A stretch of DNA of 64,000 nucleotides from Azospirillum canadense (GCF_025961225.1 NZ_JAOQNG010000010.1:1292501-1356500); one strand, 5' to 3'; numbered from the stretch's first letter, positions 17,366 through 26,669 are shown. The notes: generated by a model not told the origin, from the sequence alone. Numbers and translations: made by a program.

Positions 17366-19756
17366 ATGGCGAACCCCAACGGCATCGGCGCGTCCGTGCG
17401 CCGGCGCGAGGATGCGCGCTTTCTGACCGGGCGCGGCACCTACACCGACGACATCAGCCGACCCAACCAGACCCACGCGGTCTTCGTCCGCTCCCCCTAC
17501 GCCCACGCCCGCATCCGCGGCATCGACGCCGGCGAGGCCACGAAGGCCCCGGGCGTCGTCGCCGTGCTGACCGGCGCCGACATGGAGGCCGACAAGGTCG
17601 GCAGCCTGCCCTGCGGCTGGCAGATCCACTCCAAGGACGGCTCCCCCATGAAGGAGCCGCCGCACTTCCCCATCGCCCGCGACCGCGCGCGCTATGTCGG
17701 CGACGCGGTCGCCGTGGTCATCGCCGAGACGCGCGAGCAGGCCAAGGACGCGGCCGAACTGGTCATGGTCGACTATGAGGAACTGCCGGCGGCGGTCACC
17801 TCGGTGAAGGCGCTGGACGGCGCGGCCCCGCAGGTGCACGACGACGTGACCGGCAATCTATGCTTCGACTGGCACTTGGGCGACGCGGCGGCGGTGGACG
17901 CGGCCTTCGCGCAGGCGGCGCACGTGGCGAAGCTCGACCTCGTCAACCAGCGCCTCATCCCCAACGCCATGGAGCCGCGGGCGGCGCTGGGCGAGTACGA
18001 CCGGGCCACCGGCGAGCACACGCTGACCACCACCAGCCAGAACCCGCACGTCATCCGCCTGCTGATGGGCGCCTTCGTGCTGGGCATCCCGGAGCACAAG
18101 CTGCGCGTCGTGGCGCCGGACGTCGGCGGCGGATTCGGCTCGAAGATCTTCCATTACGGCGAGGAGGCCGTGGTCACCTGGGCGGCGAAAAAGGTCGGCC
18201 GGCCGGTGAAGTGGACGGCGGAGCGGTCCGAAAGTTTCCTGACCGACGCGCACGGCCGCGACCATGTCAGCCACGCGGAGCTGGCGCTGGACCAGGACGG
18301 CAACTTCCTGGCGCTGCGCGTCGCCACCATCGCGAACATGGGCGCCTATCTGTCCACCTTCGCGCCGTCGATCCCGACCTACCTCTACGCCACGCTGCTG
18401 GCCGGCCAATACAAGACCCCGGCAATCTACGCGGAGGTGAAGGCCGTCTTCACCAACACCGCCCCCGTCGACGCCTATCGCGGCGCCGGCCGGCCGGAGG
18501 CCTGCTACCTGATCGAGCGGCTGGTGGAGGTCGCAGCGGCTGAGACCGGCATCGACAAGGCGGAGATCCGGCGGCGCAACTTCGTCCCGGCCAGCGCCAT
18601 GCCCTACCAGACGCCGGTCGCCTTGCAGTACGACACCGGCGACTTCGCCAAGAACCTGGACATCGCGCTGCCCATGGTCGACTACGCCGGCTTCGCGGCG
18701 CGCAAGGCGGAATCCGCCCGGAAAGGCAAGCTGCGCGGCATCGGCTTCGCCACCTACATCGAGGCCTGCGGCATCGCCCCCAGCAACGTCGCCGGCGCGC
18801 TCGGCGCGCGGGCGGGCCTGTATGAATCGGCGGAGGTGCGCTTCCACCCCACGGGATCGGTCACCGTCTTCACCGGCTCGCACAGCCACGGGCAGGGGCA
18901 CGAGACGACCTTCGCGCAGCTGGTGGCCGAGCGCTTCGGCGTGCCGATCGAGAATGTGGAGATCGTGCACGGCGACACAAGCAAGATCCCCTTCGGCATG
19001 GGCACCTACGGATCGCGGTCCCTCGCGGTCGGCGGGTCGGCCATCGTGAAGGCGATGGACAAGGTGGAGCGCAAGGCCAAGAAGATCGCCGCCCACATGC
19101 TGGAAGCGGCGGAGACCGACATCGAGGTAAAGGACGGCCGCTTCGTCGTCGCCGGCACCGACAAGGCGCTGAGCATCGGCGACATCGCGCTCCAGGCCTA
19201 CGTCCCGCACAACTTTCCACTGGACGAGCTGGAGCCGGGGCTGGACGAGCAGGCCTTCTACGACCCGAAGAACTTCACCTACCCCAACGGCTGCCACGTC
19301 TGCGAGGTGGAGATCGACCCGGAGACCGGCGTCGTGGAGGTGGTGAACTTCGCCGCCGTGGACGATTTCGGCCGCGTCATCAACCCGCTGATCGTCGAGG
19401 GGCAGGTGCACGGCGGCCTCGTCCAGGGCATCGGGCAGGCGCTCTACGAGAACTGCGTCTACGACGAGGAATCGGGGCAGCTCATCACCGGCTCCTACAT
19501 GGACTATTGCATGCCGCGGGCGGACGACGTGCCGTCCTTCGCCGTGCAGTACCACGAGGACCAGCCCTGCACCCACAACCCGCTGGGCGTGAAGGGCTGC
19601 GGCGAGGCCGGGACCATCGGCGCCTCGGCCGCCGTCATGAACGCGGTGGTGCACGCCCTGTCCGACCTGGGCGTCACCCACATGGACATGCCCGCCACGC
19701 CGGAGCGGGTCTGGCAGGTCATCCAGCGGCACAGCCACGCGCAAGCGGCCGAGTGA
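17366..19756 (+). CDS. Molybdopterin-binding large subunit, form II CO-dehydrogenase-like
   Basis: A 796-residue catalytic subunit of the xanthine dehydrogenase/CoxL family. Visible motifs include VGGGFGSK in the molybdopterin-binding part, the active-site loop AYRGAGR (residues 370-376) and KGCGEAGTIGAS with the base Glu747. Proven aerobic CO dehydrogenases (form I) carry AYxCSFR in this loop; AYRGAGR marks form II, whose physiological substrate is often not CO. It should therefore be read as an aerobic molybdenum hydroxylase of uncertain substrate. A ribosome-binding site GGGAGGAA precedes the start; the small and medium subunit genes flank it. Confidence 0.92.
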   Translation: MANPNGIGASVRRREDARFLTGRGTYTDDISRPNQTHAVFVRSPYAHARIRGIDAGEATKAPGVVAVLTGADMEADKVGSLPCGWQIHSKDGSPMKEPPHFPIARDRARYVGDAVAVVIAETREQAKDAAELVMVDYEELPAAVTSVKALDGAAPQVHDDVTGNLCFDWHLGDAAAVDAAFAQAAHVAKLDLVNQRLIPNAMEPRAALGEYDRATGEHTLTTTSQNPHVIRLLMGAFVLGIPEHKLRVVAPDVGGGFGSKIFHYGEEAVVTWAAKKVGRPVKWTAERSESFLTDAHGRDHVSHAELALDQDGNFLALRVATIANMGAYLSTFAPSIPTYLYATLLAGQYKTPAIYAEVKAVFTNTAPVDAYRGAGRPEACYLIERLVEVAAAETGIDKAEIRRRNFVPASAMPYQTPVALQYDTGDFAKNLDIALPMVDYAGFAARKAESARKGKLRGIGFATYIEACGIAPSNVAGALGARAGLYESAEVRFHPTGSVTVFTGSHSHGQGHETTFAQLVAERFGVPIENVEIVHGDTSKIPFGMGTYGSRSLAVGGSAIVKAMDKVERKAKKIAAHMLEAAETDIEVKDGRFVVAGTDKALSIGDIALQAYVPHNFPLDELEPGLDEQAFYDPKNFTYPNGCHVCEVEIDPETGVVEVVNFAAVDDFGRVINPLIVEGQVHGGLVQGIGQALYENCVYDEESGQLITGSYMDYCMPRADDVPSFAVQYHEDQPCTHNPLGVKGCGEAGTIGASAAVMNAVVHALSDLGVTHMDMPATPERVWQVIQRHSHAQAAE

Positions 19757-19781
19757 GGCCGTCGGAGAAGGAGAAGAACGG

Positions 19782-20576
19782 ATGTACGAGTTCACCTATC
19801 ACCGTCCCACGTCCCTCGCCGACGCCGCCGCGATGCTCGGCAGGTCGGAGGAGGCGAAGCTGCTCGGCGGCGGGCAGACCCTGCTGCCGACGCTGAAGCA
19901 GCGGCTCGCCCGCCCGTCGGACCTGATCGACCTCGGCCAGATCGCGGAGCTGAAGGGCATCCGGGAGGAGGGCGGCGGCCTGATGATCGGCGCCTTCACC
20001 CGACACGCGGAGGTCGCCCACTCCGACCTCGTCCGCCGCGTCATCCCGTCGCTGGCCGACCTGGCGGAGGGCATCGGCGACCGGCAGGTGCGCAACATGG
20101 GCACGCTCGGCGGGTCCATCTGCAACGCCGACCCGTCGGCCGACTACCCCTCGGCCGTGGTGGCGCTGAAGGCCACGGTGAAGACCGACCGGCGGGAGAT
20201 CGCGGGCGACGACTTCTTCACCGGCATGTTCGAAACGGCGCTGGAGCCGGGCGAGATCGTCACGTCGGTCACCTTTCAGAAGCCGGACAAGGCCGCCTAC
20301 GCCAAGTTCCGCAATCCGGCCAGCCGCTACGCCATCGTCGGCGTGTTCGTCGCCCGGTTCGGGAGCGAGGTGCGCGTCGCGGTGACCGGCGCCGGCCCGT
20401 CGGTGTTCCGCGCGACGGACATGGAAACGGCGCTGGCCGGCAACATCAGCCCCGACGCCCTGAACGGGATCAAGGTCGCCGCCGACGGCCTGAACGCCGA
20501 CATCCACGCCAGCGCGGAATACCGCGCGCACTTGGTGACGGTGATGGCGAAGCGGGCGGTGGTGGCCTGCGGGTAA
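19782..20576 (+). CDS. FAD-binding medium subunit of the molybdenum hydroxylase
   Basis: A 264-residue flavoprotein of the CoxM/XdhB type. The FAD-binding motifs are KLLGGGQTLLPTLKQRLA (about residues 28-45) and the TLGGSICNADPSADYPSA loop near 107-124. It receives electrons from the iron-sulfur subunit and passes them on to a quinone or other acceptor. AAGGAGAAGAACGG before the ATG gives a good ribosome-binding site. The length is slightly short of typical CoxM (about 285). Confidence 0.92.
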   Translation: MYEFTYHRPTSLADAAAMLGRSEEAKLLGGGQTLLPTLKQRLARPSDLIDLGQIAELKGIREEGGGLMIGAFTRHAEVAHSDLVRRVIPSLADLAEGIGDRQVRNMGTLGGSICNADPSADYPSAVVALKATVKTDRREIAGDDFFTGMFETALEPGEIVTSVTFQKPDKAAYAKFRNPASRYAIVGVFVARFGSEVRVAVTGAGPSVFRATDMETALAGNISPDALNGIKVAADGLNADIHASAEYRAHLVTVMAKRAVVACG

Positions 20577-20590
20577 CGAACGCCAAAATC

Positions 20591-20714
20591 CCCTCTCCCG
20601 CCCCCGGCGGGAGAGGGTTAGGGTGAGGGCAAGGTCGTCCCGAGAAACCAAGCCCTCACCCTCCCACGGCTGCGCCGTGGGTCCCTCCCTCTCCCAGCGG
20701 GGCTGGGCGAGGGG
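20591..20714. repeat. Intergenic GC-rich hairpin repeat
   Basis: Arms of the CCCTCTCCC / GGGAGAGGG and CCCTCACCCT / AGGGTGAGGG type flank a central spacer, and a second stem-loop CCCACGGCTGCGCCGTGGG occurs inside. It separates the structural subunit genes from the maturation genes and is related to the repeats at 10731, 25594, 33662, 38452, 42314 and 48798. Confidence 0.65.
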
Positions 20715-20730
20715 TTGAAGACCGCCGCAC

Positions 20731-21663
20731 GTGAGTTCCATGCCCAACACCCTCCCCACCTCCGTCGATGCCACGCTGGAGACGCTTCAGCGCGGGAACT
20801 ACGTCGCCGACCGGTCGCTGGCGACGGCGCTCTACCTTGCGCTGAAGCTGCGGCGCCCGCTGTTCCTGGAGGGCGAGGCCGGCGTCGGCAAGACCGAGAT
20901 CGCCAAGGTGCTGTCCGCCACGTTGGGGCGCCGGCTGCTGCGGCTGCAATGCTACGAGGGACTGGACGTCGCCGCGGCGGTCTATGAGTGGAACTACGCC
21001 CGGCAGATGATGGAAATCCGGCTGGCCGAGGCGTCGGGCGACCGCGACCGGGACACGCTGGGCGCGGACATCTTCTCCGAACGGTTCCTCATCAAGCGCC
21101 CCCTGCTCCAGGCTCTGGAGCCCGACCTTGCCGGCGCGCCCGTCCTGCTGATCGACGAGCTGGACCGCACCGACGAGCCGTTCGAGGCCTACCTGCTGGA
21201 GGTGCTGTCCGACTTCCAGGTCTCGATCCCGGAGTTCGGCACCATCCGCGCGCCGGAGCCGCCCATCGTCATCCTGACCTCCAACCGCACGCGCGAGATC
21301 CACGACGCGCTGAAGCGCCGCTGCTTCTACCACTGGGTCGATTACCCGACCGCGGAGCGGGAGCGCGCCATCCTGGCGGTGAAGGCGCCGCAGGCCGACG
21401 CGCGGCTGTCGGCGCAGGTGGTCGGCTTCGTGCAGAGCTTGCGCGGCATGGACCTGTACAAGGCGCCGGGCGTTGCGGAGACGCTGGACTGGGCGCAGGC
21501 TCTGGTCGAGTTGAACCAGCTGGAGCTGGAACCGGCAGTGATCAACGACACGCTGGGCACGCTGCTGAAGTACCAGGACGACATCGCCCGCATCCAGGGC
21601 AGCGAGGCCGCGCGCATCCTGGCCCAGGTGAAGACGGAACTCGCCGCGACCACGGCACGCTAG
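20731..21663 (+). CDS. MoxR-type AAA+ ATPase (CoxD-like maturation factor)
   Basis: A 310-residue AAA+ ATPase. Walker A is GEAGVGKT (residues 48-55), Walker B is in PVLLIDELDRTDEPFE, and sensor 1 is the ILTSNRTREIHDALKRRC region. In carboxydotrophs CoxD is a MoxR-type ATPase needed to insert sulfur and copper into the CoxL active site. Here it probably serves the upstream hydroxylase together with the VWA protein that follows two bases after its stop. Start is GTG at 20731 or ATG at 20740. Confidence 0.9.
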   Translation: MSSMPNTLPTSVDATLETLQRGNYVADRSLATALYLALKLRRPLFLEGEAGVGKTEIAKVLSATLGRRLLRLQCYEGLDVAAAVYEWNYARQMMEIRLAEASGDRDRDTLGADIFSERFLIKRPLLQALEPDLAGAPVLLIDELDRTDEPFEAYLLEVLSDFQVSIPEFGTIRAPEPPIVILTSNRTREIHDALKRRCFYHWVDYPTAERERAILAVKAPQADARLSAQVVGFVQSLRGMDLYKAPGVAETLDWAQALVELNQLELEPAVINDTLGTLLKYQDDIARIQGSEAARILAQVKTELAATTAR

Positions 21664-21664
21664 A

Positions 21665-22882
21665 ATGGAAGGCGGGCTCGCCATCAACCTCATGCACTTC
21701 GCGCGCGCCTTGCGCGCCGCGGGGCTGCCGGTCGGGCCGGGGAAGCTGCTCCAGGCCGTGGAGGCGGTGGAGGCGGTCGGGGTCGGCAGCCGGGCGGACT
21801 TCTACTGGGCGCTGCACGCGGTCTTCGTCAACCGGCGCGACCAGCGGGAGGTGTTCGACCAGGCGTTCCACGTCTTCTGGCGCAACCCGGACATCCTGAA
21901 GCGGATGATGGGGCTGATGCTGCCCACCGTCCGCACGGAGGCGCATGAGGACCGCAACGCCATGTCCCGCCGCGTCGCCGACGCGCTGCGCGGCACAGCA
22001 CCAGAGGCCGAAGGGCCGGAGAAGACGGAGATCGAGGTGGACGCCGCCTTCACCGTCTCCGCCCAGGAACGGTTGCAGGAGAAGGACTTCGAGAAGATGT
22101 CCGCCGCGGAGATGGCGGACGCCAAGCAGATGCTCGCCCGCATCGCCCTGCCGGTGGCGGAGGCGGCGACGCGGCGTTTCCGCACCGACCCGCGTGGGGA
22201 GCGCATCGACCCGCGCGCCACGCTGCGCCGCATGCTGCGCTCCGGCGGGGACCTGGGGGATCTCGCGCGGCGCAAGCGGCGCACCCGGCCGCCGCCGCTG
22301 GTCGTGCTGTGCGACATCTCCGGCTCCATGACCCGCTATTCGCGGATGCTGCTGCATTTCATGCACGCGGTCAGCAACGACCGCGACCGGGTCCACAGCT
22401 TCGTCTTCGGGACCCGCCTGACCAACATCACCCGCCACCTGCGGCACAAGGACGTGGACGTGGCGCTGGACGCCATCTCCGCCGCGGTGGAGGACTGGTC
22501 GGGCGGCACGCGCATCGGCACGGCGCTGCACGCCTTCAACCGCACCTGGGCGCGCCGCGTGCTGGGCCAGGGCGCCGTCGTGCTGCTCATCACCGACGGG
22601 CTGGACAGGGATGCGGGGGAAGGGCTTGCGGCGGAGGCCGAACGGCTGCACAAGAGCTGCCGCCGCCTGGTCTGGCTGAACCCCCTGTTGCGCTGGGAAG
22701 GTTTCGCACCAAGATCAAGCGGTATCCGGGCCCTGTTGCCGCACGTCGACGACTTCCGCCCGGTCCACAACCTGAACAGCCTGGCCGGGCTGGCCGACGC
22801 GCTGAACCGCGAGGGACCCCGCCGGGCGCATGGGCTGCGCAAATGGCTCGATCAGGCCAAGCCGGATCAGGCCAAACGATAG
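21665..22882 (+). CDS. VWA-domain protein (CoxE-like)
   Basis: A 405-residue protein. The first half is helical and charged. The second half contains a von Willebrand factor A domain with the metal-ion-dependent adhesion motif CDISGSM (near residue 218) and a conserved VLLITDGLDRD segment. MoxR and VWA proteins act as pairs in metalloenzyme maturation. The ATG lies one base after the stop of the MoxR gene, indicating tight translational coupling. Confidence 0.9.
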   Translation: MEGGLAINLMHFARALRAAGLPVGPGKLLQAVEAVEAVGVGSRADFYWALHAVFVNRRDQREVFDQAFHVFWRNPDILKRMMGLMLPTVRTEAHEDRNAMSRRVADALRGTAPEAEGPEKTEIEVDAAFTVSAQERLQEKDFEKMSAAEMADAKQMLARIALPVAEAATRRFRTDPRGERIDPRATLRRMLRSGGDLGDLARRKRRTRPPPLVVLCDISGSMTRYSRMLLHFMHAVSNDRDRVHSFVFGTRLTNITRHLRHKDVDVALDAISAAVEDWSGGTRIGTALHAFNRTWARRVLGQGAVVLLITDGLDRDAGEGLAAEAERLHKSCRRLVWLNPLLRWEGFAPRSSGIRALLPHVDDFRPVHNLNSLAGLADALNREGPRRAHGLRKWLDQAKPDQAKR

Positions 22883-22903
22883 GCGCCGCGTGAAGGAGGC
22901 CAC

Positions 22904-23218
22904 ATGACGGACGACATTCTCCAGCAGGCCGCGAGCTGGCGCGCGGACGGGCGCAAGGTGGCCATCGCGACGGTGGTGTCCACCTGGGGCTCCTCGCCCC
23001 GCCCGGTGGGCAGCCAGATGGCCGTGGACGACAGCGGATCCATGATCGGCTCCGTGTCCGGCGGCTGCATCGAGGGCGCCGTGGTGGACGAGGCGCGCAA
23101 GGCCATGGCCGACGGGGAACCGCGCCTGATGTCCTTCGGCGTCAGCAACGAGTTGGCCTGGGAAGTCGGGCTTGCCTGCGGCGGCAAGGTGCAGGTCTAC
23201 GTCGAGGCGGTGGAATGA
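22904..23218 (+). CDS. XdhC/CoxF-family protein, N-terminal-type domain (104 aa)
   Basis: A 104-residue protein equal to the N-terminal domain of XdhC, with ATVVSTWGSSPRPVGSQMAV and GSVSGGCIEGAVVDEA. XdhC binds molybdenum cofactor and delivers it in sulfurated form to the apoenzyme. Here the family's two domains are encoded as two separate genes; the stop of this one overlaps the start of the next (ATGA). Confidence 0.9.
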   Translation: MTDDILQQAASWRADGRKVAIATVVSTWGSSPRPVGSQMAVDDSGSMIGSVSGGCIEGAVVDEARKAMADGEPRLMSFGVSNELAWEVGLACGGKVQVYVEAVE

Positions 23219-23928
23219 AGACCGACCTGCTCGGCCGGCTGCTGGCCGCCAAGGACGCCAACACCCCCGTCGCCCTGGTCACCGACCTGACCAGCGGGCT
23301 CCAGACGCTGGTCTTCGAGGACGCGATCCACGGTTCCTTCGGGCTGGAGGACGAACAGCTGGCCGAGGTGCGGGAACGCCTGCGCCAGGACCGCTCCGGC
23401 CTGATCGGCGATCTGGACGACGAGGACAGCCCGCGCCTGTTCGTCCACGCCCACAACCCGCCGCTGCGGCTGCTGATCGTCGGCGCGGTGCACATCGCCC
23501 AGCCGCTGGCGCCCATCGCCGCGTTGACCGGCTACGCCGTCACGGTCATCGACCCGCGCGGCTCCTTCGCGACCGCGGAGCGTTTCCCCGGCGTCGCCCT
23601 GGTCGATGCCTGGCCGGATGAGGCGCTGGCCGAGCTGAAAATCGACACGCGTACCGCCGTGGTGACGCTGACCCACGACCCGAAGCTGGACGATCCGGCG
23701 CTGATGGCCGCGCTGCGCTCCCCCGCCTTCTACGTCGGCTCGCTGGGCAGCAAGCGCACCCACGCCAAGCGGATGGAGCGGCTGACGCAGGAAGGCCTGA
23801 CCGCGGACGAGCTGGCCCGGCTGCACGCGCCCGTCGGGCTCGACATCGGCGCGGTCACGCCGGCCGAGATCGCGATTTCCGTGATGGCGCAGATCACCGC
23901 CGTGCGCCGCAAGAACCGCACGGCGTAA
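23215..23928 (+). CDS. XdhC-family protein with Rossmann C-terminal domain
   Basis: A 237-residue protein corresponding mainly to the Rossmann-like C-terminal domain of XdhC: LLIVGAVHIAQPLAPIAAL, then VIDPRGSFATAERF, VGSLGSKRTHAKRM and GLDIGAVTPAEIAISV. With the preceding 104-residue protein it makes up a split XdhC. It is expected to stabilise and hand over molybdenum cofactor to the hydroxylase. The overlap with the previous gene suggests equimolar synthesis. Confidence 0.9.
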   Translation: MKTDLLGRLLAAKDANTPVALVTDLTSGLQTLVFEDAIHGSFGLEDEQLAEVRERLRQDRSGLIGDLDDEDSPRLFVHAHNPPLRLLIVGAVHIAQPLAPIAALTGYAVTVIDPRGSFATAERFPGVALVDAWPDEALAELKIDTRTAVVTLTHDPKLDDPALMAALRSPAFYVGSLGSKRTHAKRMERLTQEGLTADELARLHAPVGLDIGAVTPAEIAISVMAQITAVRRKNRTA

Positions 23929-23947
23929 GGTGTAAGGGAGAGTTTCG

Positions 23948-25570
23948 ATGTTCTTCGGCCCGCTGCCGCTGCGGGAGGCGGAAGGCGCCATCCTGGCTCA
24001 TTCCGTCCGCCGCGGCGCCGTTTCCTTCAAGAAGGGCCGCATCCTCAGCGCGGAGGACGTCGCCGCACTCCGCGACGCCGGCCTCACCAGCGTGACCGCC
24101 GCCCGGCCCGGCCCCGACGATGTAGGGGAGGACGCCGCCGCGGCCCGCATCGCCGCGGCGCTGAAGGGCCAGGGCGTGACGGTGGGCGCCGCCTTCACCG
24201 GCCGCGTCAACCTGTTCGCGGAGGCCGCCGGCCTGCTCCTGCTGGACGCGGAGCGCATCGACGCGCTGAACCAGATCGACGAGAGCGTCACCGTCGCCAC
24301 CCTGCCCCCCCACGCGGCGGTGGAGGCCGGGCAGATGGTCGCCACCGTGAAGATCATCCCCTTCGCCGCCCCCCGCGCCGCGGTGGAGGGGGCGGAGGTG
24401 GAGGCGTCGGCCGGCCAGCCCGCGCTGCGCGTGGCCCCCTTCCGCCCGCTGACAGCCGCCCTGATCCAGACGCGCCTGCCGGGCATGAAGGACAGCGTGC
24501 TCGACAAGACCGTGGCGGTGACGCGGGAGCGGCTTGAGGCGCTGAACGCCCGGCTGGTCCGCGATTTCCGCTGCTATCATGGGGAGGCGGCGCTGGCCGA
24601 CGCCATCGCGGCGGCGGGCCGGGTGGATCTGCTGCTGGTCGCCGGGGCCTCCGCCATCACCGACCGGCGCGACGTGCTGCCCGCCGGGATCGAGCGGGCC
24701 GGCGGCGTGATCGACCATTTCGGCATGCCGGTCGATCCGGGCAACCTGCTGCTGCTCGCACGCATCGGCGAAACGGCCGTGCTTGGGCTTCCCGGCTGCG
24801 CCCGCTCGCCGAAGCTGAACGGCTTCGACTGGGTGCTCCAGCGCATCGCCGCGGGCATCCCGGTGGAGCGGCGCGACGTGATGCGCATGGGGGTGGGCGG
24901 CCTGCTCGCCGAGATACCCTCCCGCCCCCTGCCCCGCGCCGGCACCGCCGCGGCGGTGGAGCCGCCGCGCGCTCCGCGCATCGCCGCGCTGGTGCTGGCC
25001 GCCGGCCGGTCGAGCCGCATGGGCGGCAGCAACAAGCTGCTGGCCGAGGTCGGCGGACAGCCGCTGGTCGCGCGGACGGTGGAGGCGGTGCTGGCCTCGC
25101 AGGCGAAGCCGGTGGTGGTGGTGACCGGGCATCAGGCCGACGCCGTGTCTGCGGCGCTGGTCGGCCGGCCGCTGACGCTGGTGCACAACCCGGATTATGC
25201 GGACGGGCTCAGCGCATCGCTGAAGGCCGGGCTGGCCGCCCTTCCCGGCGACGTGGACGGGGTGGTGGTGTGCCTGGGCGACATGCCGCGCGTGTCCCCA
25301 ACGGTCATCGACCGGCTGGTCGCCGCCTACAACCCGACGGAGGGCCGCACGGTCTGCATTCCGACCGTCCAGGGCAAGCGCGGCAACCCGGTCCTGTGGG
25401 ACCGCGGCTTCTTCGCGGAGATGATGAAGCTGACCGGCGACGCCGGCGCCAAGAGCCTGCTCGCCCGCCACGCCGACCAAGTGGTCGAGGTCCCGGTGGA
25501 CGAGGGCGGCATCCTCTACGACGTGGACACGCCGGAACTGCTGGCGGAGTTGCGTGGGGGCGAGGGGTGA
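23948..25570 (+). CDS. Molybdopterin-binding / MobA-like nucleotidyltransferase fusion
   Basis: A 540-residue two-domain protein. Residues 1 to about 340 resemble the MoeA/MogA-type molybdopterin-binding domain. From about residue 343 a MobA/MocA-type nucleotidyltransferase begins with ALVLAAGRSSRMGGSNKLL and continues with VVVTGHQADAV, CLGDMPRVSP and GNPVLWDRGFF. MocA-type enzymes make the cytidine dinucleotide form of the cofactor used by CoxL-family hydroxylases. This is the natural last gene of the operon, providing the cofactor. GGGAGAG precedes the start. Confidence 0.88.
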   Translation: MFFGPLPLREAEGAILAHSVRRGAVSFKKGRILSAEDVAALRDAGLTSVTAARPGPDDVGEDAAAARIAAALKGQGVTVGAAFTGRVNLFAEAAGLLLLDAERIDALNQIDESVTVATLPPHAAVEAGQMVATVKIIPFAAPRAAVEGAEVEASAGQPALRVAPFRPLTAALIQTRLPGMKDSVLDKTVAVTRERLEALNARLVRDFRCYHGEAALADAIAAAGRVDLLLVAGASAITDRRDVLPAGIERAGGVIDHFGMPVDPGNLLLLARIGETAVLGLPGCARSPKLNGFDWVLQRIAAGIPVERRDVMRMGVGGLLAEIPSRPLPRAGTAAAVEPPRAPRIAALVLAAGRSSRMGGSNKLLAEVGGQPLVARTVEAVLASQAKPVVVVTGHQADAVSAALVGRPLTLVHNPDYADGLSASLKAGLAALPGDVDGVVVCLGDMPRVSPTVIDRLVAAYNPTEGRTVCIPTVQGKRGNPVLWDRGFFAEMMKLTGDAGAKSLLARHADQVVEVPVDEGGILYDVDTPELLAELRGGEG

Positions 25571-25593
25571 CGCTCGTCCTTTAGCTCGTCGCG

Positions 25594-25762
25594 TTGGGCC
25601 CCCACCCTAACCCTCCCCCATGTTCGACGGGGGAGGGAACTCCGCCGCTCCGACGCCAAGCCCCTCCCCCCGCTCTCGGCGGACCCAAAGGGTCCGCCTG
25701 ACGCGTCAGCGCAAGCTTCGCTTGTGCGAGAGCGAAGTGGGGGGAGGTTGGGAGGGGGGCCC
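25594..25762. repeat. Compound intergenic repeat, module in orientation A
   Basis: Outer arms TTGGGCCCCCACCCTAACCC and GGTTGGGAGGGGGGCCCA are inverted repeats. The sequence GGAGGGAACTCCGCCGCTCC follows the left arm. Inside the right half lies a module of about 66 bases (about 25671-25736) made of two hairpins, GGCGGACCCAAAGGGTCCGCC and CGCAAGCTTCGCTTGTGCG. The same module occurs inverted in the copy at 42314. Confidence 0.75.
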
Positions 25763-25787
25763 AGCGCCCGCACCTCCCCTCAATCCA

Positions 25788-26510
25788 TCACACCGCCTGA
25801 ACCGCCCGCTCCCGCACCAAATCCAGCCAGCGCTTGGAAATCGTCCTAGCAACCGTCTCCGCCGCCGGCAGGTGCCGGTCCAGCGCCTCGTCCAGGCCGT
25901 CGAGCACCGCGCGGTTGCGTTCGCGCGCTTCCTCGCCGAAGCGGGAGGCCCAGCCGCGGACGATGGGGGCGGTCGCCTCCGGGTGGAACTGGAAGGCGTA
26001 GAGCGAGTCGCCCAGGCGGAAGGCCTGCCGCTCGCAGGCCTCGTTGCGGGCGAGCGGGACGGCGCCGTCGGGGAACTGGAAGGTGTCGTAGTGCCACTGC
26101 ACCATGTGCAGCCGCTCCCCCAGCCCGGCGAGCAGCGGGTCGTCCCGGCCGGCGTCGGTCAGGTCCACGGCGGCGACGCCCAGTTCCGCCCGGTCGTGGC
26201 GGTGGACACGGGCGCCGAAGGCGCGCGCCGCGAGCTGGGCGCCGAGGCAGATGCCCAGCACCGGCCGGTCCTCGGCGTGGAAATCGCGGATCAGCGCCAT
26301 CACCTGTGGGAAATGCGGCCCCTGCGCGTCGTCCCAGGCGTCCTGCGGCCCGCCCAGCACGACGAGGCCATCGTAGCCCTGCGGCGCGGCGGGCAGCGTA
26401 TCCCCCTCGTTCGCGGCGACGGTGACGAGGCTGGCGCCGAGGCCGGCCAGGGCTTCGCCGACGAGGCCGGCGGGCGCGGTGCGGCTGTTCTGCACGACCA
26501 GGATGCGCAT
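25788..26510 (-). CDS. Class I glutamine amidotransferase-like protein
   Basis: A 240-residue cytoplasmic protein of the GMP-synthase-like GATase1 family. The catalytic triad is visible: Cys88 in LGICLGAQ, His176 and Glu178 in FQFHPEAT. The oxyanion strand VVLGGPQDAWDD is at about 51-61. Stand-alone members hydrolyse glutamine or gamma-glutamyl compounds, for example in polyamine or gamma-glutamyl turnover; no partner synthetase is adjacent. It diverges from the 5'-nucleotidase gene with about 160 bases between the starts. Confidence 0.88.
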   Translation of the reverse strand: MRILVVQNSRTAPAGLVGEALAGLGASLVTVAANEGDTLPAAPQGYDGLVVLGGPQDAWDDAQGPHFPQVMALIRDFHAEDRPVLGICLGAQLAARAFGARVHRHDRAELGVAAVDLTDAGRDDPLLAGLGERLHMVQWHYDTFQFPDGAVPLARNEACERQAFRLGDSLYAFQFHPEATAPIVRGWASRFGEEARERNRAVLDGLDEALDRHLPAAETVARTISKRWLDLVRERAVQAV

Positions 26511-26669
26511 GGGGCGGTCGGGTCCGTTGCGGTTGGCTCAGGCCGCATTGATGTGCAGGCGGACCCACGAAATCAAGATGCGCAAGGCCGCTATGCGCCG
26601 GCGCGCGGGCATGGGATACAGTGTGGCGACGCGAGGGGCACAACCCCGAATCTCCAGGAGACGAGACTT

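Noticed and set aside
25620..26669. Upstream extension of the 5'-nucleotidase frame
   Set aside because: It runs through a repeat element and antisense to the amidotransferase gene; a good ribosome-binding site and signal peptide support the start at 26670.
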